Part shown: positions 22,110-32,608 of the stretch, piece after piece
How positions within the stretch are numbered: position 1 is the stretch's first letter
Layout: every line of letters starts with the position of its first letter
Source: Halomonas sp. Y3
GTDB taxonomy: Bacteria > Pseudomonadota > Gammaproteobacteria > Pseudomonadales > Halomonadaceae
Assembly (NCBI RefSeq): GCF_024137965.1
Contig: NZ_CP099975.1
Coordinates: forward strand, 186,001-250,000
Reading direction: 5' to 3'
DNA: 64,000 bases
Program-made: the position numbers and the translations under genes
The notes under the pieces: model-generated
What the model was told of the DNA's origin: nothing
The model's database searches: none
The model's input: the letters and a program-made list of their open reading frames with translations, nothing else

Positions 22110-22135
22110 AGCGCCCGCGGCCAAGGCCGCGGGCG
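22110..22135 (-). terminator. Perfect hairpin after cbrB
   Basis: GCGCCCGCGGCC and GGCCGCGGGCGC form a 12-bp stem with an AA loop 25 bases after the cbrB stop. It has no T-run, so it may be a stability hairpin or a factor-assisted terminator insulating the cbrB mRNA from the small RNA. Confidence 0.55.
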
Positions 22136-22159
22136 CTTGCACTATGGTCGTAGAGCCAG

Positions 22160-23554
22160 CTACTCGCTCTTGCGGCGCGGGCTCTTCTTGCGGGGGATGC
22201 CGAGACGCTGGCGGCGCTCCCACAGCGACTTGCGGCTGATGCCGAGCTTCTGGGCCAGCTCCGTCTCGCTCATCCGGTCCTGGTGCTCGAGGACGAAGTG
22301 CTGGAAGTAGTCCTCCAAGGAGAGGTCGTCCTCACCGCCCTCGGCCGGGGCCGGCTTGGCGGGTCCCTCCTGGGCGGGAGCGGGCTGACGGGCGGCGGGA
22401 GTGGCGGCGCTGGGCGGGGAGAGCCCCAGGTCGTCCGGATGGATCAGGTGGCCCTCGGCGAGGATCACGCCCCGCTCCAGGGCGTTCTCCAGCTCGCGCA
22501 CGTTGCCGGGCCAGGGGTAGTCGTGGATCTCGCGGCGGGCGGCCCGGGAGAGGCGCAGCCCCTCGCGCTCATGGCGCTGGCACGCCTTCTCCAGCAGGGT
22601 GTCGGCGATCACCAGCACGTCATCTTCGCGCTCCCGCAGCGGAGGCAGGTCGATCTGCATCACGTTGAGGCGGTAGTAGAGGTCGAGTCGGAACTCGCCG
22701 GTCTTCGACAGGGCGCGCAGGTCGCGGTGGGTGGCGGCGATCAGTCGCACGTCGACGTGGCGGGTCTCCACCGAGCCGATCTTGCGGATCTCGCCCTCCT
22801 GAAGCACGCGCAGCAGCCGCGCCTGGGCGTCCAGGGGCAGCTCGCCGATCTCGTCGAGGAAGAGGGTGCCGCCGTCGGCGGCCTCCACCAGGCCGGTACG
22901 CGCCGCGCTGGCGCCGGTGAAGGCGCCCTTCTCGTGACCGAAGAGTTCGGACTCGATCAGGGTTTCGGGAATCGCCGCACAGTTGACGCAGATGAGCGGG
23001 GCCTGGGCCCGCCTGCTCTGCTGGTGGAGCGCACGGGCCACCAGCTCCTTGCCGGTGCCGGATTCTCCCTGGATCAGCACGGTGACGTCGGCGGGGGCGG
23101 TCTTGCGGATGCGCGAGTAGACCAGCTGCATGGCCGGGCAGTTGCCGATCATCGGCTGGGCCTGGCCGCCGGGCTCGGTGATGTCGGGGGGCTCTGCCCG
23201 CCGCGAGGCCTGCAGGTGCAGTACCCGGGCCACGGTCTCGAGCAGTTCGTCGTGGTCGAAGGGCTTGGCCACGTAGTCCACCGCGCCCTGCTTCAGGGCA
23301 TCCACCGCCGAGCGCATGCTGGCGTAGCTGGTCATGATCACCACGGGGACCGGGGCTGCCCGGGGGATCAGGTCGGTGCCGGGGGCGCCGGGCAGGCGCA
23401 GGTCGCTGATCACCAGGTCGAATCGCTGAGGGTCGGCGGCCAGGGCCTCATCCACCGAGCCAGCCTCCTCGACGCGGTAGTCGTGGCGCTCCAGCAGGCG
23501 GCGCAGGGCGCGGCGGATGATGGCTTCGTCTTCTACGATCAGGATCCGGCTCAT
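22160..23554 (-). CDS. cbrB: Sigma54-dependent response regulator CbrB
   Basis: NtrC-type activator. The receiver domain has the phospho-acceptor Asp51 ([11 protein letters not shown]) and Lys97 (AKPFD). The AAA+ domain has Walker A GESGTGKE at 163-170 and the sigma54 contact GAFTGA at 210-215. The C-terminal Fis-type helix-turn-helix reads [20 protein letters not shown]. Length is 464 residues. Its start overlaps the cbrA stop by four bases. CbrB of Pseudomonas drives crcZ/crcY and catabolic genes; the sigma54 promoter found immediately downstream supports the assignment. Confidence 0.92.
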   Translation of the reverse strand: MSRILIVEDEAIIRRALRRLLERHDYRVEEAGSVDEALAADPQRFDLVISDLRLPGAPGTDLIPRAAPVPVVIMTSYASMRSAVDALKQGAVDYVAKPFDHDELLETVARVLHLQASRRAEPPDITEPGGQAQPMIGNCPAMQLVYSRIRKTAPADVTVLIQGESGTGKELVARALHQQSRRAQAPLICVNCAAIPETLIESELFGHEKGAFTGASAARTGLVEAADGGTLFLDEIGELPLDAQARLLRVLQEGEIRKIGSVETRHVDVRLIAATHRDLRALSKTGEFRLDLYYRLNVMQIDLPPLREREDDVLVIADTLLEKACQRHEREGLRLSRAARREIHDYPWPGNVRELENALERGVILAEGHLIHPDDLGLSPPSAATPAARQPAPAQEGPAKPAPAEGGEDDLSLEDYFQHFVLEHQDRMSETELAQKLGISRKSLWERRQRLGIPRKKSPRRKSE

Positions 23555-26490
23555 CGCGGGGTCTCACCCTCCTGTGGGTTCAGCGGCAGCCAGAGGCTGA
23601 TGCGGGTGCCGCGCTCCTGGCCCGGCGGCGGCGAGTCGATGTCGATCTGGCCGTGGTGCTCGGCGACGATGCTGTAGACCAGCGGCAGGCCGAGCCCAGT
23701 GCCCTCTCCGGGTGGCTTGGTGGTGGTGAAGGGCTCGAAGAGGTGGTCGCGGACCCGCTCGTCGAGGCCGTGACCCTCGTCGGTGACGGTGAGCCGCAGT
23801 CCCGCCTCCTCGGGGGTCGCCTCGATGACCACCCGGTCGCCGGGGGCGCTGGCATCGCGGGCGTTGCCGAGCAGGTTGACCATCACCTGCAGCAGCCGCT
23901 GGGCGTCGCCGTGCACCTGGGGCGTGCCGGGGCAGCGGTTCTCGAAGGCGATATCGTCTCCCGAGCGGGCGAGGTGGATCAAGTGGATCGCTTCGTCGGT
24001 CACCTCGGCCAGGGAGACCGGGGCAAAGTGCTGCCCGCCCAGGTGGCGGCCGCCGTGGGCGAAGCCCACCAGGGAGGAGACGATGCGTGAGACGCGGTCG
24101 GTGAGCTGCTGGATCTGCTCGGCGGTCTCGAGGATCTCGGGGTCCTCGGTGTCGTAGCGCAGGTTCTGGGCCAGGGACGAGATGCCGGTGATGGGGTTGC
24201 CGATCTCGTGGGCGACCCCGGCGGCGAGCTGGCCGATGGAGGCCAGCCGGGCGGCGTGTACCAGCTCGTCCTCGAGCCACTTCATCTCGCTGTGATCCTC
24301 CACCAGCACCACCAGGCCGCCGGGGTCGCTGTCGTCGCCGGCCAGTTCGGCCTTGTGCAGGCTCAGGTAGCGGACGCCGCCGTCGAGGGTGACCGGCTGC
24401 TTGTAGAGCTGGCTCTGGGGCTCGGCCAGGATGCGTCCGAGCAGCTCGCCCCAGGGAGCCGGGAGGCTGTCGCGGCGGGCGCCGATCACGCTGGCGCCAT
24501 CGATGCCGCTGAGGGCGGCCAGGGCATCGTTCCACATCAGCAGCTCACCATCCTCGCCGAAGGCGCAGAGGCCGATGGGCAGGCGGGTCAGGGTGCGGCG
24601 GTGGTAGCGGCGCAGGCCGTCGAGCTCCCGGGCCAGGCCGGTGAGCCGTGAGCGATAGGCCTCCAGGCGGCTCTCCACGAAATGGATATCGTCGGTGGCC
24701 CCCGGCACGTCGTGGCGGTAGGGCAGGTGGCGGTCGACGATGTCCTGGGCCACCGAGGGGCCCATCAGTCCGGAGAGGTTGGCCTGCAGGCGGTCGCGCA
24801 GGCGGCGCAGGGCATAGGGGCGGCCGTCCAGGGGCGAGAGGCCGAGATCGTCGAGGGCGCGGTTCACCTCGCGGTGGGCCACCTCCTCGCCCAGGGCGCG
24901 GGCCAGGTGCTCCTTGAACTCTTCGCCGTTGGTGGCCTCCAGGGGAAGCCGCTTGGGCCGGATCACCGCATCCACCGAGCAGGCCTCGGCCGCGGCACGC
25001 TCCCCTTCGGAGGTGGGGGTGGCCAGGGAGACCAGGATGAACACTAGGGCGTTGCCGGCCAGGGAGACCAGGGTGACCACGTACCACGCCGGCTCGCCGG
25101 TGAGCCCCTCGAGCCCGGGGGGCACCAGCAGCAGCGGTGGCAGGCCGGTGAGCAGCGGGCCCCAGAGGCCCAGCAGCCACACCAGCAGCCCCACCGCCAG
25201 GCCGGCCACCATCCCCTTGCGGTTGGCGCCCGGCCAGTAGAGCAGAGCCAGCAGGCCGGGCAGGCACTGGGCCATGCCGACGAAGGTAGCCAGGGCCAGG
25301 GTCGAGAGGTCATGGTGAACGCTGACGGTGCGGTAGAAGAGCCAGCCGCCGAGCACCACGGCGCCGACCAGGGCGCGGCGCAGCCAGAGCAGCCAGCGGT
25401 AGAGGTCGAGCTGCGCCTCGGGGGGGTGGGCGACCAGCAGCACGTGGTTGAGGACCATGCCGGCCAGGGCGAGGGCGATCATCACCATGGTGGCACTGGT
25501 GGCGGCGAGGCCGGCGATGAAGGCCAGCGCCTGGACCCAGGGGGCGTCCGAGAGCGCGAAGGCCAGGTAGGCGGAGGGCAGCTGCTCCTGGGCGCCGAGG
25601 CTCTGCCCGGCCCACAGGATCAGCGGCACCGGCAGCGCGATCAGCAGCAGGAAGAGTGGCAGCGACCAGCTCGCCTGGAGCAGGGTGTGGCGGGAGTGGG
25701 TCTCGGTAAAGGTGATATGGAAGATATGCGGCATCAGCAGGGACGCGGCGAAGAAGAGCAGCAGCAGGGTGCGCCAGTGGGCGGGGTCGGGCTGCTCCAC
25801 CTCGGTCTGGAAGGCCTGGCCGGGGCCGTCGATCCACGCCTGGAGGTCGGCGGGGCCGTCGAAGACCACGAACAGGGCGAAGGCGCCGAGGCTCAGCATG
25901 GCCACCAGCTTGATCAGCGAGGAGAGGGCGATCACCGCCAGCAGGCTGTCGTGGTGGCCGTCCACGTGGCGGCGGCGCGCCCCGAAGAGCATGGCGAACA
26001 GGGCGATGACGGCACAGAAGGCCAGCGCCAGCAGCGAGGGCGAGGCGGCGCCGGTCATCAGATAGATGGCATCGCCCATGGTTTGCACCTGCAGGGCCAG
26101 CAGCGGCAGCACCGCCAGCAGGCTCACCAGGGTGATCAGGGTGCCGACCCAGCGCGAGCGGAAGCGGAAGGCGAAGAGGTCCGCCAGGGAGGCGAGCTGG
26201 TGGGTGCGCACCATGCGCTGGATCGGCACCAGCAGCACCGGGGCGAGCAGGAAGGCGCCGGCCACGCCCAGGTAGTAGGCCAGGTAGGCATAGCCGGAGG
26301 TGGAGGCCATCTCCATGCTGCCGTGGATCGCCCAGGCGCTGGCGTAGACCCCGAGGGCCAGGGTGTAGACCACCGGGTGGCGGGTGATCCGCGTGCCGAT
26401 CAGGCCGCGCTCCACGGCCAGGGCGCAGAGGAAGAGCACCAGCAGGAAGCCGGCGCCGATGGCGAGCATCCCGGCCAGGCTAGCGTTCAT
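23551..26490 (-). CDS. cbrA: Sensor histidine kinase/transporter hybrid CbrA
   Basis: 979 residues. The first half is a sodium:solute symporter (SSS)-like membrane domain with about 13 hydrophobic helices and [15 protein letters not shown] near the start. A cytoplasmic linker and a PAS-like region ([16 protein letters not shown]) follow, then the HisKA domain with His761 in [12 protein letters not shown], and an HATPase domain with [14 protein letters not shown] and [11 protein letters not shown]. This layout is that of CbrA, which senses carbon/nitrogen state and phosphorylates CbrB; in Pseudomonas the SSS domain can carry histidine. Its start overlaps the small cbrX gene by 11 bases. Confidence 0.92.
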   Translation of the reverse strand: MNASLAGMLAIGAGFLLVLFLCALAVERGLIGTRITRHPVVYTLALGVYASAWAIHGSMEMASTSGYAYLAYYLGVAGAFLLAPVLLVPIQRMVRTHQLASLADLFAFRFRSRWVGTLITLVSLLAVLPLLALQVQTMGDAIYLMTGAASPSLLALAFCAVIALFAMLFGARRRHVDGHHDSLLAVIALSSLIKLVAMLSLGAFALFVVFDGPADLQAWIDGPGQAFQTEVEQPDPAHWRTLLLLFFAASLLMPHIFHITFTETHSRHTLLQASWSLPLFLLLIALPVPLILWAGQSLGAQEQLPSAYLAFALSDAPWVQALAFIAGLAATSATMVMIALALAGMVLNHVLLVAHPPEAQLDLYRWLLWLRRALVGAVVLGGWLFYRTVSVHHDLSTLALATFVGMAQCLPGLLALLYWPGANRKGMVAGLAVGLLVWLLGLWGPLLTGLPPLLLVPPGLEGLTGEPAWYVVTLVSLAGNALVFILVSLATPTSEGERAAAEACSVDAVIRPKRLPLEATNGEEFKEHLARALGEEVAHREVNRALDDLGLSPLDGRPYALRRLRDRLQANLSGLMGPSVAQDIVDRHLPYRHDVPGATDDIHFVESRLEAYRSRLTGLARELDGLRRYHRRTLTRLPIGLCAFGEDGELLMWNDALAALSGIDGASVIGARRDSLPAPWGELLGRILAEPQSQLYKQPVTLDGGVRYLSLHKAELAGDDSDPGGLVVLVEDHSEMKWLEDELVHAARLASIGQLAAGVAHEIGNPITGISSLAQNLRYDTEDPEILETAEQIQQLTDRVSRIVSSLVGFAHGGRHLGGQHFAPVSLAEVTDEAIHLIHLARSGDDIAFENRCPGTPQVHGDAQRLLQVMVNLLGNARDASAPGDRVVIEATPEEAGLRLTVTDEGHGLDERVRDHLFEPFTTTKPPGEGTGLGLPLVYSIVAEHHGQIDIDSPPPGQERGTRISLWLPLNPQEGETPR

Positions 26491-26656
26491 CGAGCTTCCT
26501 CTTCTGTTCCAGCCACAGGGTCAGGGCGATCAGCACCCCCCAGATCAGGAAGGGCTTGTACCAGGCGACGCCGGGGCTGGCCCAGCCGCTCATCATCAGC
26601 GGCGAGAGCAGGTAGCCGCCGAGCACCAGAAACAGCAGGATGCGATAGACGTACAT
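26480..26656 (-). CDS. cbrX: Small membrane protein preceding CbrA (CbrX-like)
   Basis: 58 residues beginning MYVYRILLFLVLGGYLL, with two hydrophobic stretches (about 3-21 and 34-50) and a charged end QKRKLDER. It overlaps cbrA by 11 bases, an arrangement that favours translational coupling. Pseudomonas has a comparable short gene directly upstream of cbrA, called cbrX. The name rests on position, size and hydrophobicity, not on a sequence comparison. Confidence 0.7.
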   Translation of the reverse strand: MYVYRILLFLVLGGYLLSPLMMSGWASPGVAWYKPFLIWGVLIALTLWLEQKRKLDER

Positions 26657-26664
26657 GGCGCCTC

Positions 26665-27567
26665 TCAGTCGGGCAGGGGGGCGTCCGCCCCGTGGGTGCG
26701 GTGCGGTTCGGCTCGCAGTCGCGCTACCTGCCAGTGGTCGACGGCCCAGGCCAGCTGCTCCGCCACCGGCGCCTGGCGAAGCTCGACGGGCGGGGCCTGG
26801 TCCAGGGCCGCCAGTGCCCCGTGCAGCAGCGGGCGCACGGCGGCGTCCTCGGTGGGCAGGGCCGGCGCCAGGTTCTGCTTGGAGAGCTTCTGGCCATCCT
26901 CGCCGAGGATCAGCGGCAGGTGCAGGTAGCGCGGTTCCGGATAGCCCAGGGCGTGCTGAAGCTGGCGCTGCCAGGGGGTGTTGTCGAGCAGGTCGAAGCC
27001 GCGTACCACGTCGCTGATCCCCTGGTCGGCGTCGTCTACCACCACGGCGAGCTGGTAGGCCCAGAGGCCATCCTTGCGCTTGAGCACCACGTCCCCGAGG
27101 TCGGCCGGGTCGAAGCGCTGCTCGCCGAACAGCCGGTCCTGCCACACCACCGGGCGCAGGCCCAGGTCGCTGCGCAGCCGCCAGGCCACCGGCCTGCCGG
27201 GGTCACGCACGCCCTGGCGGCACCAGCCGGGGTAGACGGAGTGGTCGCGCCACTGCCTGCGCGAGCAGCTGCAGGGGTAGGCCAGGCCCTGGTCGCGCAG
27301 GCGTTCCAGAGCGGCCGCATAGGCGTTGCCGCGGTCGTGCTGCCAGAGCACCGGGCCATCCCAGTGCAGGCCGAAGGCCTCGAGCTGGCGCTGGATGGCG
27401 TCGGCGGCGCCGGCAGGGCAGCGCGGAGGGTCGATGTCCTCGATGCGCAGCCACCACTCGCCGCCGGCATGGCGGGCGTCCAGGAAGCTGGCCAGGGCGG
27501 CCACCAGGGAGCCGAAGTGCAGCGGGCCGGACGGGGTCGGGGCGAAGCGTCCGCGATAGGGCGTCAT
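26665..27567 (-). CDS. gluQ: Glutamyl-Q tRNA(Asp) synthetase
   Basis: Truncated GluRS paralogue that glutamylates queuosine in tRNA(Asp). It has the HIGH-type [16 protein letters not shown], a Cys-rich zinc site ([10 protein letters not shown] and PGWC), and a KMSKS-type [10 protein letters not shown]. There is no anticodon-binding domain, and the length is 300 residues as expected. It lies between dksA and cbrA in the same order as in Pseudomonas (yadB). Confidence 0.94.
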   Translation of the reverse strand: MTPYRGRFAPTPSGPLHFGSLVAALASFLDARHAGGEWWLRIEDIDPPRCPAGAADAIQRQLEAFGLHWDGPVLWQHDRGNAYAAALERLRDQGLAYPCSCSRRQWRDHSVYPGWCRQGVRDPGRPVAWRLRSDLGLRPVVWQDRLFGEQRFDPADLGDVVLKRKDGLWAYQLAVVVDDADQGISDVVRGFDLLDNTPWQRQLQHALGYPEPRYLHLPLILGEDGQKLSKQNLAPALPTEDAAVRPLLHGALAALDQAPPVELRQAPVAEQLAWAVDHWQVARLRAEPHRTHGADAPLPD

Positions 27568-27591
27568 GGGGAGCTCCGGTCGTCAGACATG

Positions 27592-27617
27592 CAAACGGGC
27601 ACCCAGGGGTGCCCGTC
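27592..27617 (-). terminator. Possible terminator after dksA
   Basis: Minus strand GACGGGCACCC, a CTG loop, GGTGCCCGTTTGC. The stem is strong and the T-run short; partial read-through into gluQ is plausible. Confidence 0.6.
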
Positions 27618-27650
27618 GCTGTGCGTCGGAAAAGGCATCGACAGGCCGGC

Positions 27651-28088
27651 TCAGCCGCCCAGCTGCTTTTCCTTGAGCTCGGCCAGCGTCTTGCAGTCGA
27701 CGCAGAGGGTGGCCGTGGGACGGGCCTCCAGGCGGCGGATGCCGATCTCGACGCCACAGGCCTCGCAGAAGCCGTAGTCGTCCTCGTCGATCTTCTCGAG
27801 GGTCTCGTTGATCTTCTTGAGCAGCTTGCGCTCGCGATCCCGGGTGCGCAGCTCCAGGCTGAAGCCCTCCTCCTGGGTGGCGCGGTCGGCCGGGTCGGCG
27901 TAGTTGTTCGCCTCTTCCTGCAGATGGCGTACGGTGCGGTCCACCTCTTCCATGAGCTCCTGCTTCCAGCCCAGCAGGATCTGTCGGAAGTGCTCCAGCT
28001 GCTGCTCGTTCATGTACTCCTCACCCGCCGCCGGTTCGTACGGGGTGAACTTCTTGGGAGCTTCCGCTTTCTTGTCGGCTACTGGCAT
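27651..28088 (-). CDS. dksA: RNA polymerase-binding transcription factor DksA
   Basis: Binds the secondary channel of RNA polymerase and acts with ppGpp to repress rRNA promoters and activate biosynthetic ones. The coiled-coil tip motif NYADPADRATQEEG holds the acidic pair Asp65/Asp68. The zinc finger is Cys108, Cys111, Cys129 and Cys132. Length is 145 residues. The rrn P1/P2 promoters at 39.97-40.14 kb are expected targets. Confidence 0.97.
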   Translation of the reverse strand: MPVADKKAEAPKKFTPYEPAAGEEYMNEQQLEHFRQILLGWKQELMEEVDRTVRHLQEEANNYADPADRATQEEGFSLELRTRDRERKLLKKINETLEKIDEDDYGFCEACGVEIGIRRLEARPTATLCVDCKTLAELKEKQLGG

Positions 28089-28360
28089 GGGACTGCCTCG
28101 TTACTTGAGTGACTGCTGATCAATACCCGCCGTGATGCAAGGTATCTCACGCCAAAGGCATGCTTGTTTAGCGGAAAAGCCGGGGCTTTGCAACCTCGTG
28201 GCCGCCGCCGGCTGCGAACCTGCCACCAAAGTCGCTACACTGGCACGCCTCGGGGTCATGTCGGTTTGACCACGACGGGGAGCCCGAGCTCCCCGCGCCT
28301 ATCACCATTCCTCCGGCCGGCATGATGCCATGCCCGCCGATCGCTGACAGGAGCCTTGCC

Positions 28361-29521
28361 ATGGCGTGGAGTCCACGCATCGACCGTGTCGCCCCCTTCC
28401 GGGTGATGAGCCTGCTGGAAGCCGCCCAGGCCCGTGAGGCCGCCGGCCACGACGTGATCCATCTGGAGGTGGGCGAGCCCGACTTTCCCACCCCCGAGCC
28501 GGTGGTGGCCGCCGGCCAGGCGGCGCTGGCCGCAGGCCAGACCCGCTACACCCCGGCGGCGGGCCTGCCGGCCCTGCGCGAGGCGATCGCCGGCCACTAT
28601 GCCGAGCACTTCGGTGCCGAGGTCGACCCGCGGCGCATCCTGGTCACGCCCGGGGCCTCCGGGGCGCTGCTGCTGGCCAGCCAGCTGCTCGCCGGCCCCG
28701 GCGACCGGGTGCTGATGGCCGATCCCAACTACCCCTGTAACCGCCACTTCATGGCCCTGGCCGGGGCCGAGGTGGATGCCGTACCGGTGGGCCCCGAGAG
28801 CGGCTGGCAGCTGGATGCGGGCCTGATCGAGGCCCACTGGCGCGATGCCACCCGCCTGGCGATGCTGGCCACCCCCTCCAACCCCACCGGCCATATGCTG
28901 GATGCCGACCGGCTCGCGGCGGTGGCGGAGACCGTGGCGGCCAGGGGCGGGCACCTGCTGGTGGACGAGATCTACCAGGGGCTCTGCTTCGATCTCGAGC
29001 CGCTCTCGGTGGCCTCGCTCACCCCGGACGCCTTCGTGGTCAACAGCTTCTCCAAGTACTTCGGCATGACCGGCTGGCGACTGGGCTGGCTGCTGGCGCC
29101 GGAGGCGGCGGTGGAGCCGCTGACCCGGCTGGCCCAGAACGTCTTCCTGGCCGCCCCCACCCTCGCCCAGCATGCGGCGCTGGCGGCCTTCACCCCCGAG
29201 TGTCGCGGGATTCTCGAGGCCCGTCGCAGTGAGCTGGCGCGCCGCCGGGACGCCCTGCTGGCGGCCCTGGCGCCCCTGGGGCTTGCGCCCTCGCTGCCGC
29301 CCCAGGGCGCCTTCTACCTGTGGCTCGACATCTCCCGCTACAGTCACGACAGCCAGGCCTTCTGCCGGCGCCTGCTGGAGGAGGAGAACGTGGCGATCAC
29401 GCCGGGGGTCGACTTTGCCCTCGAAGGGGGCGAGCACCATGTGCGCATCGCCTTTACCACCGGGGTCGAGCGCCTGGAGGAGGCGGTGAGCCGCCTCGCA
29501 CGCTTCCTGGCCCGGCAGTAG
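28361..29521 (+). CDS. PLP-dependent aminotransferase, class I/II
   Basis: Fold-type I aminotransferase of 386 residues. It carries VGEPDFPTPEPV, YTPAAGLPALREAIA, TPSNPTGHMLD, DEIYQGLCF and the PLP lysine Lys232 in NSFSKYFGMTGWRLGW, followed by the ITPGVDF and HVRIAFTT blocks. Start ATG 28361 follows AGGAG (28349-28353); the open frame upstream has no homologous look. Substrate cannot be read from sequence; aspartate-, alanine- or aromatic-type relatives exist. It runs convergently away from dksA and 9 bases ahead of sfsA, with which it is likely co-transcribed. Confidence 0.9.
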   Translation: MAWSPRIDRVAPFRVMSLLEAAQAREAAGHDVIHLEVGEPDFPTPEPVVAAGQAALAAGQTRYTPAAGLPALREAIAGHYAEHFGAEVDPRRILVTPGASGALLLASQLLAGPGDRVLMADPNYPCNRHFMALAGAEVDAVPVGPESGWQLDAGLIEAHWRDATRLAMLATPSNPTGHMLDADRLAAVAETVAARGGHLLVDEIYQGLCFDLEPLSVASLTPDAFVVNSFSKYFGMTGWRLGWLLAPEAAVEPLTRLAQNVFLAAPTLAQHAALAAFTPECRGILEARRSELARRRDALLAALAPLGLAPSLPPQGAFYLWLDISRYSHDSQAFCRRLLEEENVAITPGVDFALEGGEHHVRIAFTTGVERLEEAVSRLARFLARQ

Positions 29522-29530
29522 GGGGCGCGC

Positions 29531-30289
29531 ATGGACTATCCGGAGCTGGTGCCGGGCACCCTGCTGCGGCGCTACAAGCGTTTCCTCGCCGACGTGCGCC
29601 TCGCCGACGGCCGCGAGGTAGTCGCCCACTGCCCCAACACCGGCTCCATGCGGGCGGTGAACGTGCCGGGCTGTCGAGTCTGGCTCTCGCCCAGCGACAA
29701 CCCGAAGCGCAAGCTGGCCTGGACCTGGGAGCTGATCGAGCTGCCCCAGCCCGATGGCAGCGTGGCGCTGGCCTCGGTGCAGACCGGGCGGGCCAACCGC
29801 ATCGTCGAGGAGGCGCTGCGTGCCGAAAGGGTGGTGGAGCTGGCCGGCTATGCGACGCTCGGGCGCGAGGCGAAGGTGGTGCTCGAGGGCGGCCTCGCGG
29901 CGCGCCTTGACTTTCGCCTGAATGACCCGGTGCGCGGCAGTGCCTTCGTGGAGGTCAAGCAGGTGACGCTCCGCGAGGCCGACGGCCACGGCTACTTTCC
30001 GGACGCGGTGAGCGAGCGGGGCAGAAGGCACCTGGAGGTTCTTTCAGCATTGGCCGGGCGCGGCGAGCGTGCGGTGCTGCTCTTCTGCGTGGCCCATGAG
30101 GCCATCCCCGACGTGGCGCCGGCCGAGCACCTCGACCCGGCCTATGCGGCGGCGCTGAGGGCGGCGGCGGCAAGCGGCGTGGAGGTGCTGGCGCGGCGCT
30201 GCGAGGTGGGGCGCCGCGGTGAGACACCGGTGGCGATTCGCCTCGGGCCGGTGCTGCCGGTGGCCCTCGAGCGACGTTTCAACGACTGA
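29531..30289 (+). CDS. sfsA: Sugar fermentation stimulation protein SfsA
   Basis: Conserved protein of unclear biochemical role (nucleic-acid binding or nuclease-like fold proposed for the family). Typical blocks are RYKRFLADVRLADG, VVAHCPNTGSMR, NPKRKLAWTWEL, and the PD-(D/E)XK-like ARLDFRL with FVEVKQVTL, plus PDAVSERGRRHLEVL. Length of 252 residues is slightly longer than average. The GTG/ATG environment gives a clear start at ATG 29531. Confidence 0.93.
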   Translation: MDYPELVPGTLLRRYKRFLADVRLADGREVVAHCPNTGSMRAVNVPGCRVWLSPSDNPKRKLAWTWELIELPQPDGSVALASVQTGRANRIVEEALRAERVVELAGYATLGREAKVVLEGGLAARLDFRLNDPVRGSAFVEVKQVTLREADGHGYFPDAVSERGRRHLEVLSALAGRGERAVLLFCVAHEAIPDVAPAEHLDPAYAAALRAAAASGVEVLARRCEVGRRGETPVAIRLGPVLPVALERRFND

Positions 30290-30319
30290 TCGCCGGCGCC
30301 GGGCAGGCCCGGCGGAGAC

Positions 30320-30775
30320 TCAGCGGTCGATGTAAAAGCGCTGGATAAAGCTGACCCGGGCCGGTTCGGCGTTGCGGTCGTGGAGCACTTCCAGGTCGAA
30401 GCGCATGGGCTCGTCGTCGTGGATGCGGAAGACCGCCACCTGGGAGGGGGCGTCGCCACTGCGCAGGGTGCGGAAGCTCAGTGGGGCGCTCGGATCGCTG
30501 CTGTTGAGTCCGCCTACCGTGCCGTTGACGCTGACCGGCAGGGCGCGGGTGGTGCCATCCTCGCGCTCTTCGAGCACGCTGACGTTGAGCAGCGCCATCA
30601 CCTGGCTGCGCTGGATATTGTGTTCCCGTGCCACCTCTTCTGGCAGGAAGCTGGTGTTCACCGCGCTGTAGTGGATCTGATAGTTGCCGACCTGCTCATA
30701 CTGCTGGGCGACGGCGGTGCCCGCCAGCAGCATCATGCCGGCGGCGAGCAGCCCGCTCAGGAAGCCTTGCCTCAT
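30320..30775 (-). CDS. Secreted DUF4426 protein
   Basis: 151 residues. An N-terminal signal peptide (MRQGFLSGLLAAGMMLLAGTAVAQ) likely sends it to the periplasm. The mature part QQYEQVGNYQIHYSAVNTSFLPEEVA continues as a beta-rich domain of the DUF4426 family, whose members accompany metX-metW in pseudomonads. The role is unknown. It lies 27 bases after metW on the same strand, consistent with a metX-metW-DUF4426 operon. Confidence 0.85.
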   Translation of the reverse strand: MRQGFLSGLLAAGMMLLAGTAVAQQYEQVGNYQIHYSAVNTSFLPEEVAREHNIQRSQVMALLNVSVLEEREDGTTRALPVSVNGTVGGLNSSDPSAPLSFRTLRSGDAPSQVAVFRIHDDEPMRFDLEVLHDRNAEPARVSFIQRFYIDR

Positions 30776-30802
30776 CGTGAACCCTCTTGTGCCGTTGCCG
30801 GG

Positions 30803-31402
30803 TCAACCGCGGGCGACCCGGAAGATCGCGATTTCGCCGAACAGGTTGGGCCACAGCCGCGAGGTCCAGTGGCCCTCGTGGTCGCCGATGCCCACCGCTC
30901 GGTCGACGATAATGAGACCCTTGTCCCGGCAGAGTTGTTCAAAGTCGTTGAAGGTCGAGAGGTGGATGTTGGGGGTGTCGTACCAGGCGTGGGGCAGCGA
31001 CTTGGAGACCGGCATGTAGCCGCGAATGCCCAGGTGCACCCGATGGCGCCAGTAGGCGAAGTTGGGGAAGGTGATGATCGCCTCGCTGGCCACCCGCAGC
31101 ATCTCGTCCAGAGCGCGGTCGGGGCGACGCAGGGCCTGCAGGGCCTGGGTCATGACCACCAGGTCGCAGGCGTCATCCTCGAAGTTGGAAAGCCCCTCGT
31201 CGAGGTTCTGCTCGATGACGTTGACGCCCCGGGCGACGCAGGCCGTGATGCCGTCGGGGTCGATCTCCAGACCGTAGCCGGTGACGTTCTTGTCCCGGGC
31301 CAGGGCCGCCAGCAGGGAGCCGTCGCCGCAGGCCAGGTCGAGGATATGGGCGCCCTCGGGGATCCAGTCGTGGATCAGCTTGAAGTCGGGCCGGTTCATC
31401 AT
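30803..31402 (-). CDS. metW: Methionine biosynthesis protein MetW (methyltransferase-like)
   Basis: SAM-dependent methyltransferase fold; it supports MetX in homoserine acylation in several proteobacteria. The SAM loop reads [15 protein letters not shown] and is followed by GYGLEID and [21 protein letters not shown], hallmarks of MetW. Length is 199 residues. Its ATG (31402) overlaps the metX stop as ATGA; a second ATG three bases later is an alternative. Confidence 0.94.
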   Translation of the reverse strand: MMNRPDFKLIHDWIPEGAHILDLACGDGSLLAALARDKNVTGYGLEIDPDGITACVARGVNVIEQNLDEGLSNFEDDACDLVVMTQALQALRRPDRALDEMLRVASEAIITFPNFAYWRHRVHLGIRGYMPVSKSLPHAWYDTPNIHLSTFNDFEQLCRDKGLIIVDRAVGIGDHEGHWTSRLWPNLFGEIAIFRVARG

Positions 31403-32556
31403 GGGCGGGTCTCCAGGCCGATGTCGCGGGCGACGCGATCCATGAAGGCGGCGAACACCGCCTGGTAGCGAGGCTCCGGCATCAGGAAGGCATCGTGGCC
31501 ATGGGTCGAGTCGATATTGGCATAGCTGACCGCCTTGCCGGCGCGCACCATGGCGTTGACCAGCTCCCGGGAGCGCGAGGGCGGGAAGCGCCAGTCGGTG
31601 GTGAAGCTGACCACCAGGAAGGGGCACTGCGCCGGGGCCAGGGCCCGGGCCAGGTCGCCCTCGTGGGCCGCGGCCGGGTCGAAGTAGTCCAGGGCCTTGG
31701 TCATCAGCAGGTAGGTGTTGGCGTCGAAGGAGGTGGAGAAGGTGTCTCCCTGGTAGCGCAGGTAGGACTCCACCTGGAACTCCACGTCGAAGCCGAAGTT
31801 GAGGTCGTCGCTGCGCAGGTCGCGGCCGAACTTGCTGCCCATGGCATCTTCGGAGAGGTAGGTGATATGCCCCACCATGCGCGCCAGCTTGAGGCCGCGC
31901 CGCGGCACGGTGCCGTGCTCGGCGTACCAGCCGTCGTGGAAGTCGGGGTCCGAGCGAATGGCCTGGCGGGCCACCTCGTTGAAGGCGATGTTCTGGGCCG
32001 ACAGCTTGGGGGTGGCGGCGATCACTGCGGCGCTGGCGACCCGCTCGGGGTAGGCCAGGGCCCACTGCAGCGCCTGCATGCCGCCGAGGCTGCCGCCGAT
32101 CACCGCGGCGAAGCGCTCGATCCCCAGGCGGTCGGCCAGCCGGGCCTGGCTGTTGACCCAGTCGCTGACCGTCATCATCGGGAACTCCGGCCCCCACAGC
32201 CGGCCGCTCTCGGGATTCTCGCGATTGGGGCCGGTGCTGCCGTGGCAGCCGCCCAGGTTGTTGAGCGAGACCACGAAGAAGCGCTCGGTATCGATGGACT
32301 TGCCGGGGCCGATATGGGTATCCCACCAGCCCGGCTTGCGCTCGTCGGCGCTGTGGTAGCCGGCGGCGTGATGATGCCCGGAGAGGGCGTGGCAGATCAG
32401 CACCGCGTTGGAGCGCTCGGCGTTCAGGGTGCCGTAGGTCTCGTAGACGAGGTCGTAGGCCGGCAGCGTCCTGCCGCAGGCCAGGGCCAGGGGGTCGTCG
32501 AAGTGCGCCGTTTGCGGCGTCACCAGGCCGACCGAGTCACCAGGGAGCTCGGGCAT
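31399..32556 (-). CDS. metX: Homoserine O-acyltransferase MetX
   Basis: Alpha/beta-hydrolase-fold enzyme that activates homoserine with acetyl- or succinyl-CoA for methionine synthesis. The nucleophile Ser is in [31 protein letters not shown] and the late [10 protein letters not shown] with the catalytic His are visible. Length is 385 residues. Whether it uses acetyl- or succinyl-CoA cannot be decided by eye; MetX with MetW often means succinyl-CoA in gammaproteobacteria. Confidence 0.95.
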   Translation of the reverse strand: MPELPGDSVGLVTPQTAHFDDPLALACGRTLPAYDLVYETYGTLNAERSNAVLICHALSGHHHAAGYHSADERKPGWWDTHIGPGKSIDTERFFVVSLNNLGGCHGSTGPNRENPESGRLWGPEFPMMTVSDWVNSQARLADRLGIERFAAVIGGSLGGMQALQWALAYPERVASAAVIAATPKLSAQNIAFNEVARQAIRSDPDFHDGWYAEHGTVPRRGLKLARMVGHITYLSEDAMGSKFGRDLRSDDLNFGFDVEFQVESYLRYQGDTFSTSFDANTYLLMTKALDYFDPAAAHEGDLARALAPAQCPFLVVSFTTDWRFPPSRSRELVNAMVRAGKAVSYANIDSTHGHDAFLMPEPRYQAVFAAFMDRVARDIGLETRP

Positions 32557-32608
32557 CAGTGGTTCCGTGTCCAGTCGTTGTGGTGGGGCTGAATGGGCGC
32601 GTCGGGCA

